Program-made: the position numbers and the translations under genes
The notes under the pieces: model-generated
Seen by the model: only the letters and a program-made list of their open reading frames with translations
Databases searched by the model: none
Told to the model about the DNA's origin: nothing
Origin: Lachnospiraceae bacterium
GTDB taxonomy: Bacteria; Bacillota; Clostridia; Lachnospirales; Lachnospiraceae
Direction of reading: 5' to 3'
Assembly (NCBI GenBank): GCA_017624835.1
Contig: JAGAMG010000018.1
Coordinates: forward strand, 1 to 33,882
Length of the DNA: 33,882 nucleotides
Shown: piece after piece, positions 16,666 to 26,160 of the stretch
Numbering within the stretch: the first letter of the stretch is position 1
Layout of the letters: every line of letters begins with the position of its first letter

Positions 16666-17393
16666 TTGAAATTCAGGATATGTGCAAGATTTACAACCCG
16701 GGAGAAAATGAAGTCAGGGCATTGGATCATGTTTCTGTATCAATTAATCAAGGTGAGTTTGTAGCAATTATCGGTCAGTCCGGTAGTGGAAAATCCACAT
16801 TAATGAATATGCTGGGATGTTTGGATGTACCTACCAGTGGGAAGTACATATTGAATGGTCAGGATGTTTCATCCCTTGATGATGATGAATTGTCCGATAT
16901 CAGAAATCAGGAAATAGGATTTATTTTCCAAGGGTTTAATCTGATTCCCAATCTTACTGCGTTGGAAAATGTAGAGCTTCCTTTGATATATAGAGGGGTC
17001 AGCAAGGGGGAACGAAATGAACTTTCCATAAAGGCATTACAAAAGGTGGGATTGTCCCATCGAATTCATCATAAGCCTTCGGAAATGTCCGGTGGTCAGC
17101 AGCAGAGAGTAGCCATTGCCAGAGCCATTGCTCAGGCACCACCTGTGATTTTGGCGGATGAGCCCACGGGTAATCTGGATTCTCATTCCACTCAGGAGAT
17201 TATGGAGATTTTAAAGGAGCTGCATCGGGAAGGGCGCACCGTGATTCTCATTACCCATGATAATGAAATTGCAGAGAGGGCTAAGCGGGTCATCAAGATA
17301 AAAGACGGCAGAATCGAGCATGATTCTGCTGCAGAAATAAAAAATCCCATGAAGCAGGAGCCTTTGGAAGAAATAGAATTACTACAGATATAA
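16653..17393 (+). CDS. ABC transporter ATPase, MacB/LolD type
   Basis: An ATPase of about 246 residues that powers the adjacent permease. Motifs: Walker A GQSGSGKST (41-49), Q-loop in FIFQGFNL, signature MSGGQQQRVAIARAI (from about 145), Walker B VILADEPTGNLD, and the H-loop ITHDN. This is the MacB/LolD/FtsE subgroup used for efflux and lipoprotein or peptide export. I chose the ATG at 16653 (MGVLVEIQDM) because GAAAGGAA precedes it. The upstream in-frame ATG at 16602 has no ribosome-binding site and would add 17 atypical residues. It is first of a three-gene operon; the adaptor gene follows 23 bp later. Confidence 0.92.
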   Translation: MGVLVEIQDMCKIYNPGENEVRALDHVSVSINQGEFVAIIGQSGSGKSTLMNMLGCLDVPTSGKYILNGQDVSSLDDDELSDIRNQEIGFIFQGFNLIPNLTALENVELPLIYRGVSKGERNELSIKALQKVGLSHRIHHKPSEMSGGQQQRVAIARAIAQAPPVILADEPTGNLDSHSTQEIMEILKELHREGRTVILITHDNEIAERAKRVIKIKDGRIEHDSAAEIKNPMKQEPLEEIELLQI

Positions 17394-17416
17394 TAGGAGC
17401 TTGAAGGAGTAAAATA

Positions 17417-18946
17417 ATGAAAATAGGGCTAAAAAGAAAGAAACAGGAATTGGAAAATACACAGCTTGCAGAAACAGTAAAAAAGCCAAAGAAGAAAAAG
17501 AAAGTACGTGTAATCGTATGTATTATTCTGGTAGTAATTATTGTAATTATGGCAGTGAGTTGTTCCATGGCACCGGAAGCAGGTGCATTAGTAACCACTA
17601 CCGTAGCTACTCGGGGAGATTTACAGGAAAGCATCAGCACCAGCGGTACAGTTTCCAGTGAACATCAGGAAGTGATATTTGCACAGGTTGGAGGCAAGCT
17701 GGAGGCTGTGAATATCTCAGCAGGGGATGATGTAAAAGCCGGGGATATCCTAATCGGCTATGATATGGATGAGGCGGAAGACAGATTAAAGCAGGCATCC
17801 CTACAGCAGGATAAAAGCGAGGCAAGTTATCAGGCGATAATGGCGGATAACAGCAAGAGTCAGGCAAAGCTCTCCGAGGCAAATACCAATCTGGGTGTGC
17901 TGGAACAGCAGATAACGGATTGGAAGGCTCATTTAAAAAACTTGGAAGAGGAGCTTAGTGATTATCAGAGAGAAACCGGCAATAATCTGGCTGCCGAAAG
18001 CTTTCATTTAACAGAAGAAAGTACGGAGTTACAGGATGAAATAAAATCCCTTGATAAGACGGCACCGGATTATCAGACGAAGCTGGATGAACTGCAAAAG
18101 GAACTTTCGGAAGTAAGTGAGGATATTGCCTACAATCAGTTTTTACAACAGACCTACAATTCCAGTGATTATGTGGCAGAACTTCAAAAGGAAATTTCCA
18201 GAGTCAGCGAAGAATTGGCTGGTTTTGAAGAATATAAAGCAAAAATGGAAAGCCAGAAGGCAAGTAGTGAGAATGTTGTCATGGATTCCTATGATAAGGA
18301 ACAGTACGTGGCAGATAAAGAATTATCTGTTATGAGCTACAAGACTGCGGAGGAGGCTTACGAAATTGCAAAACAGGGTGTGGTTGCAGGCTTTGACGGC
18401 ATTGTAATGGAGTGCAGTGCAGTACAGGGAGCAACCATCACAGAGGGAATGCAGCTTTTGACCCTTGCCAGCAGTGAAGAACTTAAGGTAACCTTCAGTG
18501 CCTCCAAGCATGATGTAGAAAAGCTGGAGGAGGGACAAAAGGCGAAGGTTACCATTTCCGGCAATACCTATGATGGTATTGTAAATAAAATTGACAGAAT
18601 GGCTACTATGAATGCCTCCAATACGCCAATGGTAGGAGTAGAAGTACATATCACCAACCCGGACAATAAGATTATTTTGGGAATGGAGGCACGTTTAGAG
18701 ATTTATACTAACAAGGTTGAGAATGCATTATTGATTCCTGTAGAGGCGATTAATGCGGATAAGGATGGCGATTTCCTTTATATAGCAGAAAATGGCATGG
18801 TGGTAAGAAAGCCCATTGTCTGCGGTATTTCTTCTGATACTCATACAGAAGTAATAGAAGGTATCACAGAACAGGATGAAATAATTGTATCTTCTTTGAC
18901 AGGAGTTGAGGAGGGTATGCCGGTGACTATTATGCCGGAAGAATAG
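17417..18946 (+). CDS. Efflux adaptor (membrane fusion protein, HlyD/MacA-like)
   Basis: A 509-residue protein with a short basic cytoplasmic start, one membrane helix (about 31-48) and an extracytoplasmic portion. Residues about 60-110 carry a biotinyl-lipoyl-like strand region (VSSEHQEVIFAQVGGKLEAV), about 115-300 a long coiled coil, followed by the second lipoyl half (GVVAGFDGIVMECSAVQG) and beta-barrel strands. This is the membrane-fusion architecture of MacA-type adaptors that link an ABC permease to the cell surface. In Gram-positive operons such adaptors partner with MacB-like permeases and often protect against antimicrobial peptides. Substrate specificity cannot be read from sequence. 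Confidence 0.9.
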   Translation: MKIGLKRKKQELENTQLAETVKKPKKKKKVRVIVCIILVVIIVIMAVSCSMAPEAGALVTTTVATRGDLQESISTSGTVSSEHQEVIFAQVGGKLEAVNISAGDDVKAGDILIGYDMDEAEDRLKQASLQQDKSEASYQAIMADNSKSQAKLSEANTNLGVLEQQITDWKAHLKNLEEELSDYQRETGNNLAAESFHLTEESTELQDEIKSLDKTAPDYQTKLDELQKELSEVSEDIAYNQFLQQTYNSSDYVAELQKEISRVSEELAGFEEYKAKMESQKASSENVVMDSYDKEQYVADKELSVMSYKTAEEAYEIAKQGVVAGFDGIVMECSAVQGATITEGMQLLTLASSEELKVTFSASKHDVEKLEEGQKAKVTISGNTYDGIVNKIDRMATMNASNTPMVGVEVHITNPDNKIILGMEARLEIYTNKVENALLIPVEAINADKDGDFLYIAENGMVVRKPIVCGISSDTHTEVIEGITEQDEIIVSSLTGVEEGMPVTIMPEE

Positions 18947-18960
18947 GAAGGAAAACAAAT

Positions 18961-20178
18961 ATGACACAGGTTTGGGAATATGTAAAAATAGCCCTGATGA
19001 ATATCCGAAGCAATAAAGGGCGTTCCTTTTTGACCATGCTGGGAATTATTATTGGTATTTCCTCCGTCATTATGATTATTTCCATAGGTAACGGTGTTAA
19101 GGGTGGTATTAACAGTGAATTAAATGCCATGGCAGGAGGACAGCTTTATATCTACTCCTATGGAAATAATGATGAAGGCATACAGGTGGAATTTACAGAG
19201 GATGATATTACCGCAATCATGGAAAAAGTACCCCATGTCAAAGCAGTAACCCCTCAATGGGGATTTAGCGGTGGCATTGCAACCGGCAGAAAAGGTGATT
19301 TTAAGGCCTCTGCAACCTTTGGTATGGCGGGAATGGAATATTCCAGTAATGATCCTATTATTAAAGGAAGATATTTTACGGAGAGCGATTATTATTCTGC
19401 AAATAAGGTTTGTGTTCTCACAGAAAGCAGTGCAAAGCTATTGTTTGGTACTACCAATGTAGTGGGAATGACCTTTGATTTTACGTTATATGGAACAACA
19501 CAGGAATTTACCATTATTGGTATCAGGCAGGATAATGCATCCATGTTATCCGGTTTGATGGTAAGTGATACGGTATCCCTGGAGGCACCACTGTCAGTAG
19601 TGTCATCTTCTTATGGCTTTTATGTCACTTTGTCAGACCTGCTGATAATCAGTGATAGCGCGGAATATGCGACACAGGTGGCAGAAGATTGTGTCCGTCT
19701 CATGGAGAATAGACACAATGTTCGTGGAAAAAATGCAATTCAAGTGGAAAACTTTAATGACTATATGAGTCAAATGGATCAGATACTCAGCTATATCACA
19801 GTATTCGTTGTGTTTGTTGCAGCAATTTCTTTATTGGTTGGTGGAATCGGTGTTATGAATATTATGCTGGTATCCGTAACGGAGCGGACCAGAGAAATCG
19901 GTATCCGTAAAGCATTGGGGGCAAGAACCGGTTCCATCCTGCTGCAGTTTTTGTCGGAGTCGGCAATTATTACATTATTAGGTGGTATTATTGGAATTAT
20001 TATCGGAGTAGTAGGTGCATGGGGTGTCTGTTCCCTTATCGGATTTACTGCTAAGGTAAATTTAAGTACTGTTTTGGGTGCCAGCTTCTTTTCTTCGGCG
20101 GTGGGAATTTTCTTTGGAATTTATCCTGCAAGAAAGGCTGCAAAATTAAGTCCTATTGAGGCATTACGCCATGAATAA
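18961..20178 (+). CDS. ABC transporter permease, MacB/FtsX type
   Basis: A 405-residue permease with the MacB layout: TM1 near 20-42 (SFLTMLGIIIGISSVIMIIS), a large extracytoplasmic domain (about 45-270), then three C-terminal helices including FVVFVAAISLLVGGIGVMNI, the family motif MLVSVTERTREIGIRKALGA and a final FFGIYPARKAAKLSPIEALRHE. It lies 14 bp after the adaptor gene. The three genes make a complete ATPase-adaptor-permease system. A terminator follows. Confidence 0.94.
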   Translation: MTQVWEYVKIALMNIRSNKGRSFLTMLGIIIGISSVIMIISIGNGVKGGINSELNAMAGGQLYIYSYGNNDEGIQVEFTEDDITAIMEKVPHVKAVTPQWGFSGGIATGRKGDFKASATFGMAGMEYSSNDPIIKGRYFTESDYYSANKVCVLTESSAKLLFGTTNVVGMTFDFTLYGTTQEFTIIGIRQDNASMLSGLMVSDTVSLEAPLSVVSSSYGFYVTLSDLLIISDSAEYATQVAEDCVRLMENRHNVRGKNAIQVENFNDYMSQMDQILSYITVFVVFVAAISLLVGGIGVMNIMLVSVTERTREIGIRKALGARTGSILLQFLSESAIITLLGGIIGIIIGVVGAWGVCSLIGFTAKVNLSTVLGASFFSSAVGIFFGIYPARKAAKLSPIEALRHE

Positions 20179-20224
20179 ATAGAACTTGCTTTTTCCATTA
20201 TTTTATATTAAGATAGTTTTTATG

Positions 20225-20251
20225 AAAGCACCTACCATGTAGGTGCTTTTT
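20225..20251 (+). terminator. Terminator of the efflux operon
   Basis: AAAGCACCTAC (20225-20235), a 3-nt loop and GTAGGTGCTTT (20239-20249) form an 11-bp stem that ends in TTTTT. Confidence 0.92.
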
Positions 20252-20321
20252 CAAAGTGTTTACAAAGCGTAGGAAATGATGTTTTGAATACAATAAAGCA
20301 GGAAAGGATTTATAATAGACT

Positions 20322-20798
20322 ATGGTAGAATTGGATGTAAAAATCAGTGCTGGCGATTTGTATGATTACATGCTAAGACATGCCTATAATAGTGCATCGG
20401 GGTTGTTGGGCAGTGCATTTGGGGCAGTTTTTATCCTGTTTGCCCTTTCTACAAAGCAGTGGTTATTTCTTATTTTTGGAATTGTATTACTTTTATATCT
20501 TCCCTGGACCTATTTTATTAAGAGCAGGCAGCAGGCATTGAATAATCCGGCATTCAAACTGCCGCTTCATTATGTATTGGATGAAAAGGGACTTACTGTT
20601 TCACAGGGAGAGGAAAGTGGTACGGTAGCCTGGGAGGATATGGTAAAAGCAGTTTCTACCGGTAGAAGTATTATACTTTACACCTCAAAAATTAACGCAA
20701 CTATTTTGCCCAAGAATCAGATGGGAGATAAAAAGGCGGCTGTGATTGAAATGATTTCTATTCATATGCCACCGGCAAAGGTAAAAATTAAAGAATAG
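20322..20798 (+). CDS. YcxB-like membrane protein
   Basis: A 158-residue protein with two adjacent hydrophobic segments (about 30-47 and 49-66), then a soluble domain with LPLHYVLDEKGLTVSQGEE and VAWEDMVKAVSTGRSIILYT, which fits the YcxB/YcxB-like C-terminal domain. Function is unknown. A TATAAT at 20311-20316 is only 5 nt before the ATG and lacks a -35 box at normal spacing; the purine run GGAAAGG (20301-20307) is a distant ribosome-binding site. It precedes the tsa genes, from which it is separated by about 50 bp. Confidence 0.6.
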   Translation: MVELDVKISAGDLYDYMLRHAYNSASGLLGSAFGAVFILFALSTKQWLFLIFGIVLLLYLPWTYFIKSRQQALNNPAFKLPLHYVLDEKGLTVSQGEESGTVAWEDMVKAVSTGRSIILYTSKINATILPKNQMGDKKAAVIEMISIHMPPAKVKIKE

Positions 20799-20850
20799 AA
20801 ATTCAACGAAGTGAAATCGGATAAACTGTAGGAAATAAGAGTGAAAAAGT

Positions 20851-21297
20851 ATGAATCAGAATACAAATCAACAAATAATAGAAACCTATACTGCTCAGGA
20901 AACCTTTGATTTTGGAGTTCGCATAGGGCAGGAAAGTAAGCCCGGACAGGTTTATACCCTGATAGGAGATTTAGGAGTGGGGAAGACCGTATTTACTCAG
21001 GGAGTTGCAAAGGGACTTGGAATTACAGAACCGGTAAACAGTCCTACTTTTACTATCGTACAGGTTTATGAGGAAGGAAAAATGCCTTTTTATCATTTTG
21101 ACGTGTATCGTATCGGTGATGTGGAAGAAATGGATGAAATCGGCTATGAGGATTATTTTTATGGAGAGGGTCTATGTCTGATTGAATGGGCAAACCTGAT
21201 TGAAGAAATATTACCGGAGCATTATAGTCGGATTACCATAGAAAAAGACTTGGAAAAGGGCTTTGATTACCGTAAAATAATTATAGAAGAAATATAA
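20851..21297 (+). CDS. tsaE: tRNA t6A biosynthesis ATPase TsaE
   Basis: A 148-residue TsaE/YjeE P-loop protein that works with TsaB and TsaD to place threonylcarbamoyl on A37 of ANN-decoding tRNAs. Walker A GDLGVGKT is at 39-46, followed by the family features NSPTFTIVQVYE, HFDVYRI and LCLIEWANLI. Length is normal. First of the tsaE-tsaB-rimI series; tsaB begins 18 bp downstream. Confidence 0.95.
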   Translation: MNQNTNQQIIETYTAQETFDFGVRIGQESKPGQVYTLIGDLGVGKTVFTQGVAKGLGITEPVNSPTFTIVQVYEEGKMPFYHFDVYRIGDVEEMDEIGYEDYFYGEGLCLIEWANLIEEILPEHYSRITIEKDLEKGFDYRKIIIEEI

Positions 21298-21315
21298 GAG
21301 AGCGAGGCAGAAGGC

Positions 21316-22050
21316 ATGAAGATTCTTGGCTTAGACAGTTCCGGACTTGTGGCAAGTGCAGCTATCGTGGAAGATGGCATACTGCTGGCGGAATACACCA
21401 CCAATTACAAAAAGACACATTCTCAGACCTTACTTCCCATGTTGGATGAAATCAGAAAAATGATTGATTTGAATCTGGCAGAGGTGGATGCCATTGCCAT
21501 TGCATCCGGTCCCGGTTCCTTTACCGGTTTGCGAATTGGTGCAGCAACTGCCAAAGGTCTTGGTTTGGCATTGGATAAGCCTTTGGTGGAAGTACCTACT
21601 TTGGAGGGACTTGCTTATAATCTGTGCGGATGTAAGCAGCTTGTTTGTCCGCTTATGGATGCCAGAAGAAATCAGGTTTATACCGGAATTTATGAATTTG
21701 TAAAGGGAAATCAGGAATATGAGCTTGGGATTGTAGAGTCTCAATGTGCAGTGGATATTACGGAGATAATCGCTAAATTAAACGAAAAGGACAGGGAAGT
21801 GATTTTTCTGGGGGATGGTGTTCCTGTTTATCAAAAGGTAATTGAGGAAAAACTACAGGTACCTTATTCCTTTGCCCCGGCAAATAATAATCGTCAGCGG
21901 GCTGCCAGTATCGCCGCTTTGGGTGCTATATATTATAAGGTAGGAAAAACAGTAAGTGCAGCAGCCCATCAGCCGGAGTATCTGCGTAAGAGTCAGGCAG
22001 AGCGGGAGCAGGAAGAAAAATTGAGACAGGAAAGAACAGAAATACAGTAA
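21316..22050 (+). CDS. tsaB: TsaB, tRNA t6A threonylcarbamoyltransferase subunit
   Basis: A 244-residue ASKHA-fold protein, partner of TsaD. Visible are MKILGLDSSG at the N-terminus and SGPGSFTGLRIGAATAKGL at 64-82, both diagnostic, plus CPLMDARRNQVYTGIY. TsaB lacks catalysis of its own and organises the TsaB-TsaD-TsaE complex. A Glu/Arg/Gln-rich tail (QAEREQEEKLRQER) is added at the C-terminus. The next gene, rimI, overlaps the stop codon by one base (TAATG), which implies translational coupling. Confidence 0.95.
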   Translation: MKILGLDSSGLVASAAIVEDGILLAEYTTNYKKTHSQTLLPMLDEIRKMIDLNLAEVDAIAIASGPGSFTGLRIGAATAKGLGLALDKPLVEVPTLEGLAYNLCGCKQLVCPLMDARRNQVYTGIYEFVKGNQEYELGIVESQCAVDITEIIAKLNEKDREVIFLGDGVPVYQKVIEEKLQVPYSFAPANNNRQRAASIAALGAIYYKVGKTVSAAAHQPEYLRKSQAEREQEEKLRQERTEIQ

Positions 22051-22502
22051 TGACTATTAATATAGAAGAAATAGAAATCAGAGAATTACAGGATACAGAT
22101 ATAGAAGCAGTAAGTGCAATTGAAGCAGCCTCTTTTAGTATGCCCTGGTCGCCCAATGATTTTCGGGATTTGCTGAGTCGGAATTATTGCTATTATTTAG
22201 TTGCCATAGTGGACGGCGAGGTGGCGGGATGTGCAGGATTGACCGATATATGTAATGAAGGGAATATTGACAATGTAGTGGTAGCAGAAAAATTCCGTGG
22301 ACAAGGAATTGCAACTGCACTTTTGAAAGAACTGATTTCCCGGGGAGAAAGCAGAGGAATTAATGCCTTTACATTGGAGGTACGTGTCAGTAACGAAGCC
22401 GCCATTCATGTATATGAAAATCTTGGCTTTGTATCCGAGGGGATTCGTCCGAGATTTTATGAAAAGCCTATAGAAGACGCCATGATTATGTGGAGACGAT
22501 AG
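22050..22502 (+). CDS. rimI: Ribosomal protein alanine N-acetyltransferase RimI
   Basis: A 150-residue GNAT acetyltransferase. The acetyl-CoA loop RGQGIATALL is at 83-92, followed by NAFTLEVRVSNEAAIHVYEN and a LGFVSEGIRPRFYEKP motif common in RimI. RimI acetylates the N-terminus of ribosomal protein S18 in E. coli. It is commonly linked to tsaB and tsaD, as here. Confidence 0.93.
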   Translation: MTINIEEIEIRELQDTDIEAVSAIEAASFSMPWSPNDFRDLLSRNYCYYLVAIVDGEVAGCAGLTDICNEGNIDNVVVAEKFRGQGIATALLKELISRGESRGINAFTLEVRVSNEAAIHVYENLGFVSEGIRPRFYEKPIEDAMIMWRR

Positions 22503-22581
22503 GCAACAATTTCCACCATCACAAGGAGAAATATCCTTTATAATAGAAGAGCTACGTTGGATAATGCAGATGGAGGGAAAA

Positions 22582-22830
22582 ATGCGTAAATACGAGAATG
22601 AACAGGAAGAAAAGCTGGTTCGGGTAGTCTGTAATCAGTGTAAAAAAAAATTAAAAGTAGAAGACGGCTATTTGAAGGAAGGCTGCTTTCGGGTAGATTA
22701 TACCTTTGGATATTTTAGTCGTAAGGATGGAACAAGACAGCAGTTTGATTTGTGTGAGGATTGCTATGACAATTGGGTAAAACAATTTCCCATACCTATT
22801 GAGGAGTGTCAGAATAACGAGCTGCTCTAA
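22582..22830 (+). CDS. Small protein with two CxxC motifs, function unknown
   Basis: An 82-residue hydrophilic protein with CNQC near the N-terminus and CEDC near the C-terminus, likely one zinc site joining the two ends. The centre has KEGCFRVDYTFGYFSRKDGT. The ATG at 22582 is chosen because GGAGGG sits 4 nt before it; the ATG at 22564 has no such site. It lies between rimI and the RNase Z gene. I recognise no named family; a function in RNA or ribosome biology is suggested only by its neighbours. Confidence 0.6.
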   Translation: MRKYENEQEEKLVRVVCNQCKKKLKVEDGYLKEGCFRVDYTFGYFSRKDGTRQQFDLCEDCYDNWVKQFPIPIEECQNNELL

Positions 22831-22855
22831 ATAAATGCAGAAAGGCATGGAAGCG

Positions 22856-23767
22856 ATGTTAGATGTGTGTTTGCTGGGAACCGGGGGCATGATGCCCTTG
22901 CCATATAGATGGCTTACCTCCCTGATGATGAGATATAACGGAAAAAGTATTATGATTGATTGTGGTGAGGGTACTCAGATTGCCATGAAGGAAAAAGGCT
23001 GGAGTCCCAAGCCCATTGACATTATCTGTTTTACTCATTATCATGCAGACCATATCAGCGGACTTCCGGGGATGCTACTGACCATGGGAAATGCGGAGCG
23101 TACAGAGCCGCTTTTGCTGATTGGTCCTAAGGGCTTAACAAAGGTGGTAAGCGCCCTTCGCATTATAGCACCGGAGCTACCCTTTGAAATAAAATGTATG
23201 GAAATTTCAGAAAGCTCTCAGACCTTTTCCTTTGATGGTTTTCGCATAGAAGCTTTTCGGGTGAATCATAATGTGGTGTGTTATGGTTATAGTATGATAA
23301 TAGACAGGCAGGGAAAGTTTGATAAGGAAAGAGCAGTGGCAGCACAGATTCCCATGCCGCTTTGGAGTAAGCTGCAAAAAGGTGAAACCATAGAAGAGGA
23401 TGGCAAAGTGTATACGCCGGATATGGTTTTGGGGGCTGACAGAAAGGGCTTAAAGGTAACCTATTGCACCGATACCCGTCCCACAGAAAGTATTGTACAG
23501 AATGCAGTGGGGGCAGATTTGCTGATATTGGAAGGTATGTATGGTGAGCCGGATAAGTTAATCAAAGCAAAAGAATATAAGCATATGACCATGTATGAGG
23601 CGGCTAAAATTGCCAAACAGGCAGAGGTACCCCAGTTATGGCTTACTCATTATAGTCCTTCCCTGATTCGACCGGAGGAGTATATGGAAGAGGTTCGCAA
23701 AATTTTCCGGAATGCTATTGCCGCAAAGGATGGCAGAACTATAGAACTTAATTTTACAGAAGATTAA
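22856..23767 (+). CDS. rnz: Ribonuclease Z (tRNA 3' processing endonuclease)
   Basis: A metallo-beta-lactamase-fold nuclease of about 303 residues (ElaC/RNase Z short form), which trims tRNA precursors after the discriminator base. Evidence: MLDVCLLGTGGMMPLPYRWL, the zinc motif HYHADH (61-66), ISGLPGMLLTMG, YCTDTRP, and the C-terminal LWLTHYSP motif. The metal motif reads HxHADH where many family members have HGDH. In-frame starts exist at 22835 and 22847, but 22856 fits the family start and AGAAAGG lies 11 nt upstream. Neither of the two tRNA-Ser genes in this window encodes CCA, so their 3' ends are plausible substrates. Confidence 0.93.
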   Translation: MLDVCLLGTGGMMPLPYRWLTSLMMRYNGKSIMIDCGEGTQIAMKEKGWSPKPIDIICFTHYHADHISGLPGMLLTMGNAERTEPLLLIGPKGLTKVVSALRIIAPELPFEIKCMEISESSQTFSFDGFRIEAFRVNHNVVCYGYSMIIDRQGKFDKERAVAAQIPMPLWSKLQKGETIEEDGKVYTPDMVLGADRKGLKVTYCTDTRPTESIVQNAVGADLLILEGMYGEPDKLIKAKEYKHMTMYEAAKIAKQAEVPQLWLTHYSPSLIRPEEYMEEVRKIFRNAIAAKDGRTIELNFTED

Positions 23768-23798
23768 AGAGGCAAAATAGAAAGGAGTGGGGATTCCT

Positions 23799-24386
23799 AT
23801 GAAAAAATCAACGACCAGAGTAACTATCATTATTCTTATCGGTATTATAGGTATTGTGTCTTATTATACCTATCTGTCCAATCGTTCCAAGGAGGAGCAA
23901 CAGGAAGCTACGTTAAGTGCCGTACAGCTTGTGTTGAGTAAAGATTTAGAAAAGGATTATCCTCCCACACCCAGAGAAGTGATTAAATACTATAATGAAA
24001 TTTTAGATTGCTTCTATAATGAAGAGGCGACGAAAGAAGAAATAGAAGATTTGGGAAATAAAGCAAGAGAGCTGTATGATGACGAGCTTGTGGCAAATAA
24101 TGAGCTAGGCACCTATCAGATGGCTTTGCGATCCGAGGTGGAGGATTTTAAGAAAAATAATCGTAAAATTCTTCGCTTTGCACCTGCCTCTAGTATCAAC
24201 GTGGAGGAATTTACCGAGGATGGTTATTCCTTCGCACGTATATTATGTGGCTATACCATTACGGAAGATGGAGTGAATTTTTCTTCCGACCAGGTTTATC
24301 TTTTGCGTAAGGATGCAAATAAAAGGTGGAAAATTTATGGCTGGAAGCCTTCCAGTGAAGTGAATCCGGAGCAGAAGGAGCAGTAA
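23799..24386 (+). CDS. Membrane-anchored protein, DUF6715-like
   Basis: A protein of about 195 residues: basic start (MKKSTTR), one N-terminal transmembrane helix ([18 protein letters not shown]), then a soluble extracytoplasmic part. It resembles a small Lachnospiraceae family that I recall as DUF6715; function unknown. The start is placed at 23799 because AAAGGAG (23781-23787) is 11 nt upstream; the GTG at 23787 overlaps that site. It lies 31 bp after rnz and only 2 bp before tsaD, so it is very likely cotranscribed with it. Confidence 0.6.
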   Translation: MKKSTTRVTIIILIGIIGIVSYYTYLSNRSKEEQQEATLSAVQLVLSKDLEKDYPPTPREVIKYYNEILDCFYNEEATKEEIEDLGNKARELYDDELVANNELGTYQMALRSEVEDFKKNNRKILRFAPASSINVEEFTEDGYSFARILCGYTITEDGVNFSSDQVYLLRKDANKRWKIYGWKPSSEVNPEQKEQ

Positions 24387-24388
24387 GC

Positions 24389-25420
24389 ATGGAAACAAAT
24401 CAAAAGGATATTTTAATTTTGGCAATAGAAAGCTCCTGCGATGAAACAGCAGCTTCGGTGGTAAAGAACGGAAGGGAAGTACTTTCCAATGTAATTTCCT
24501 CCCAAATTGCACTGCATACTCTGTATGGTGGAGTGGTGCCGGAAATTGCATCCAGAAAGCATATTGAAAAGATTAATCAGGTTATAGAAGAAGCCCTGAA
24601 GGAGGCGAAGGTAACATTACAGGATATTACAGCTATTGCGGTTACCTACGGACCGGGGCTGGTGGGAGCTCTTTTGGTGGGAGTATCTGCCGCAAAGGCA
24701 ATCAGCTTTGCAACAGGCATTCCCTTGATTGGAGTTCATCATATTGAAGGACATATCAGTGCCAATTTTATAGAAAATAAAGAACTGGAGCCCCCTTTTA
24801 TCTGTCTGGTGGCGTCCGGTGGACATTCTCATTTGGTGGTGGTAAAGGATTACGGGGAGTATGAGATTATCGGCAGAACCCGTGATGATGCAGCAGGAGA
24901 AGCCTTTGACAAGGTGGCTCGCGCCATTGGGTTGGGATATCCCGGTGGTCCAAAGATAGATAAGCTTTCCAAGGAAGGGAATCCTGATGCCATTCATTTT
25001 CCAAGGGCGGTGGTGCAGGAAAATGAATATGATTTCAGCTTTAGTGGCTTGAAATCGGCGGCACTGAATTATTTAAATGGTTGTCAAATGAAGGGAGAGC
25101 CTGTAAATAATGCGGATGTGGCAGCGTCCTTCCAAAAAGCGGTAATTGATGTGCTGGTAGACCATTCCTTAGCGGCTGTAAAGAATTATGGCTTTGATAA
25201 ATTTGCCATAGCCGGTGGGGTGGCATCCAATTCTTCCCTGAGGGCAGCTTTTGAAGAACGTTGCAACAAAGAGGGAATAAAGTTCTATCATCCGTCTCCG
25301 ATTTTCTGTACCGATAATGCAGCTATGATTGGTGTGGCAGGCTATTATGAATACCTGAAAGGTGTTCGAAGTGGTTATGATTTGAATGCGGTACCGAATT
25401 TGAGATTGGGAGAGCGATGA
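24389..25420 (+). CDS. tsaD: tRNA N6-threonylcarbamoyladenosine transferase TsaD
   Basis: A 343-residue catalytic subunit of t6A formation (Kae1/YgjD family). Motifs: [14 protein letters not shown] (12-25), the metal-binding GVHHIEGH with His118 and His122, [12 protein letters not shown], and [13 protein letters not shown]. Length is normal. It is separated from tsaB and tsaE by rimI, the CxxC protein, rnz and the DUF6715-like gene, though all are in one direction. The stop codon overlaps the ispD start by ATGA. Confidence 0.97.
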   Translation: METNQKDILILAIESSCDETAASVVKNGREVLSNVISSQIALHTLYGGVVPEIASRKHIEKINQVIEEALKEAKVTLQDITAIAVTYGPGLVGALLVGVSAAKAISFATGIPLIGVHHIEGHISANFIENKELEPPFICLVASGGHSHLVVVKDYGEYEIIGRTRDDAAGEAFDKVARAIGLGYPGGPKIDKLSKEGNPDAIHFPRAVVQENEYDFSFSGLKSAALNYLNGCQMKGEPVNNADVAASFQKAVIDVLVDHSLAAVKNYGFDKFAIAGGVASNSSLRAAFEERCNKEGIKFYHPSPIFCTDNAAMIGVAGYYEYLKGVRSGYDLNAVPNLRLGER

Positions 25421-26160
25421 GAAATATGATAAAAAAGAGATGTACGGCTGTGGTTTTGGCAGCAGGCAGCGGTAGCCGTATGAAAAGTAATGTGGCTAAG
25501 CAATACATGCTAATTAAGGATAAGCCCCTTATCTGGTATGCCCTTCATGCAGTGGAAGAATCTCAAGTGATTGACGACTGTATTTTGGTAACCGGAGAAG
25601 CGGATATTCCCTATATGCAAAAGGAAGTAGTGGAAAAATATGATTTTAGCAAGGTTGCTTTGATTATAGCCGGAGGCGCAGAGCGATATTTGTCCGTGGC
25701 AAATGCCATGGAGGCAATTGGGGCGGGAAAACTATCAATACCCAATGAAGATGGATATGTATTTATTCATGATGGGGCAAGACCGTTTCTGACAGAAAAA
25801 ATTTTGGAGGATACCTACAAGGCTGTGGAACAGTGCCATGCATGTGTGGCGGCAGTCCCAAGCAAGGATACCATTAAAATTGCTGATGAAAATGGATTTG
25901 CTGTTACTACTCCTGACAGACGATTGGTGTGGAGTATCCAGACTCCCCAAGTGTTTGATACAAAGCTGATTGTGAAAGCATATGCAACATTAAAAGAAAA
26001 GCTGCCGGAAATGGCAAGAAAAGGAATTTCTGTGACGGATGACGCCAGCGTGGTAGAGCTTTTTACTGACCAAAAAGTAAAATTAGTAGAAGCGTCCTAT
26101 GAAAATATTAAAATTACAACTCCGGAAGATATCAAAACAGCAGAAGCATTTATGAAATAA
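25417..26160 (+). CDS. ispD: 2-C-methyl-D-erythritol 4-phosphate cytidylyltransferase IspD
   Basis: A 247-residue enzyme of the MEP isoprenoid pathway that activates MEP with CTP to CDP-ME. The nucleotide-binding loop [19 protein letters not shown] lies near 12-30, followed by [30 protein letters not shown] and TDDASVVE, all in family order. It overlaps tsaD by four bases (ATGA). GGGAGAG before the start supports the 25417 ATG; an ATG at 25426 is possible. Its final codons form the left arm of the terminator. Confidence 0.95.
   Translation: MRNMIKKRCTAVVLAAGSGSRMKSNVAKQYMLIKDKPLIWYALHAVEESQVIDDCILVTGEADIPYMQKEVVEKYDFSKVALIIAGGAERYLSVANAMEAIGAGKLSIPNEDGYVFIHDGARPFLTEKILEDTYKAVEQCHACVAAVPSKDTIKIADENGFAVTTPDRRLVWSIQTPQVFDTKLIVKAYATLKEKLPEMARKGISVTDDASVVELFTDQKVKLVEASYENIKITTPEDIKTAEAFMK

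Noticed and set aside
20300-20322. TATAAT at 20311 as promoter of the YcxB-like gene
   Set aside because: It is only 5 nt from the ATG and has no -35 box at 16-18 bp. A leaderless transcript is possible but not supported, so it is not listed as a promoter.
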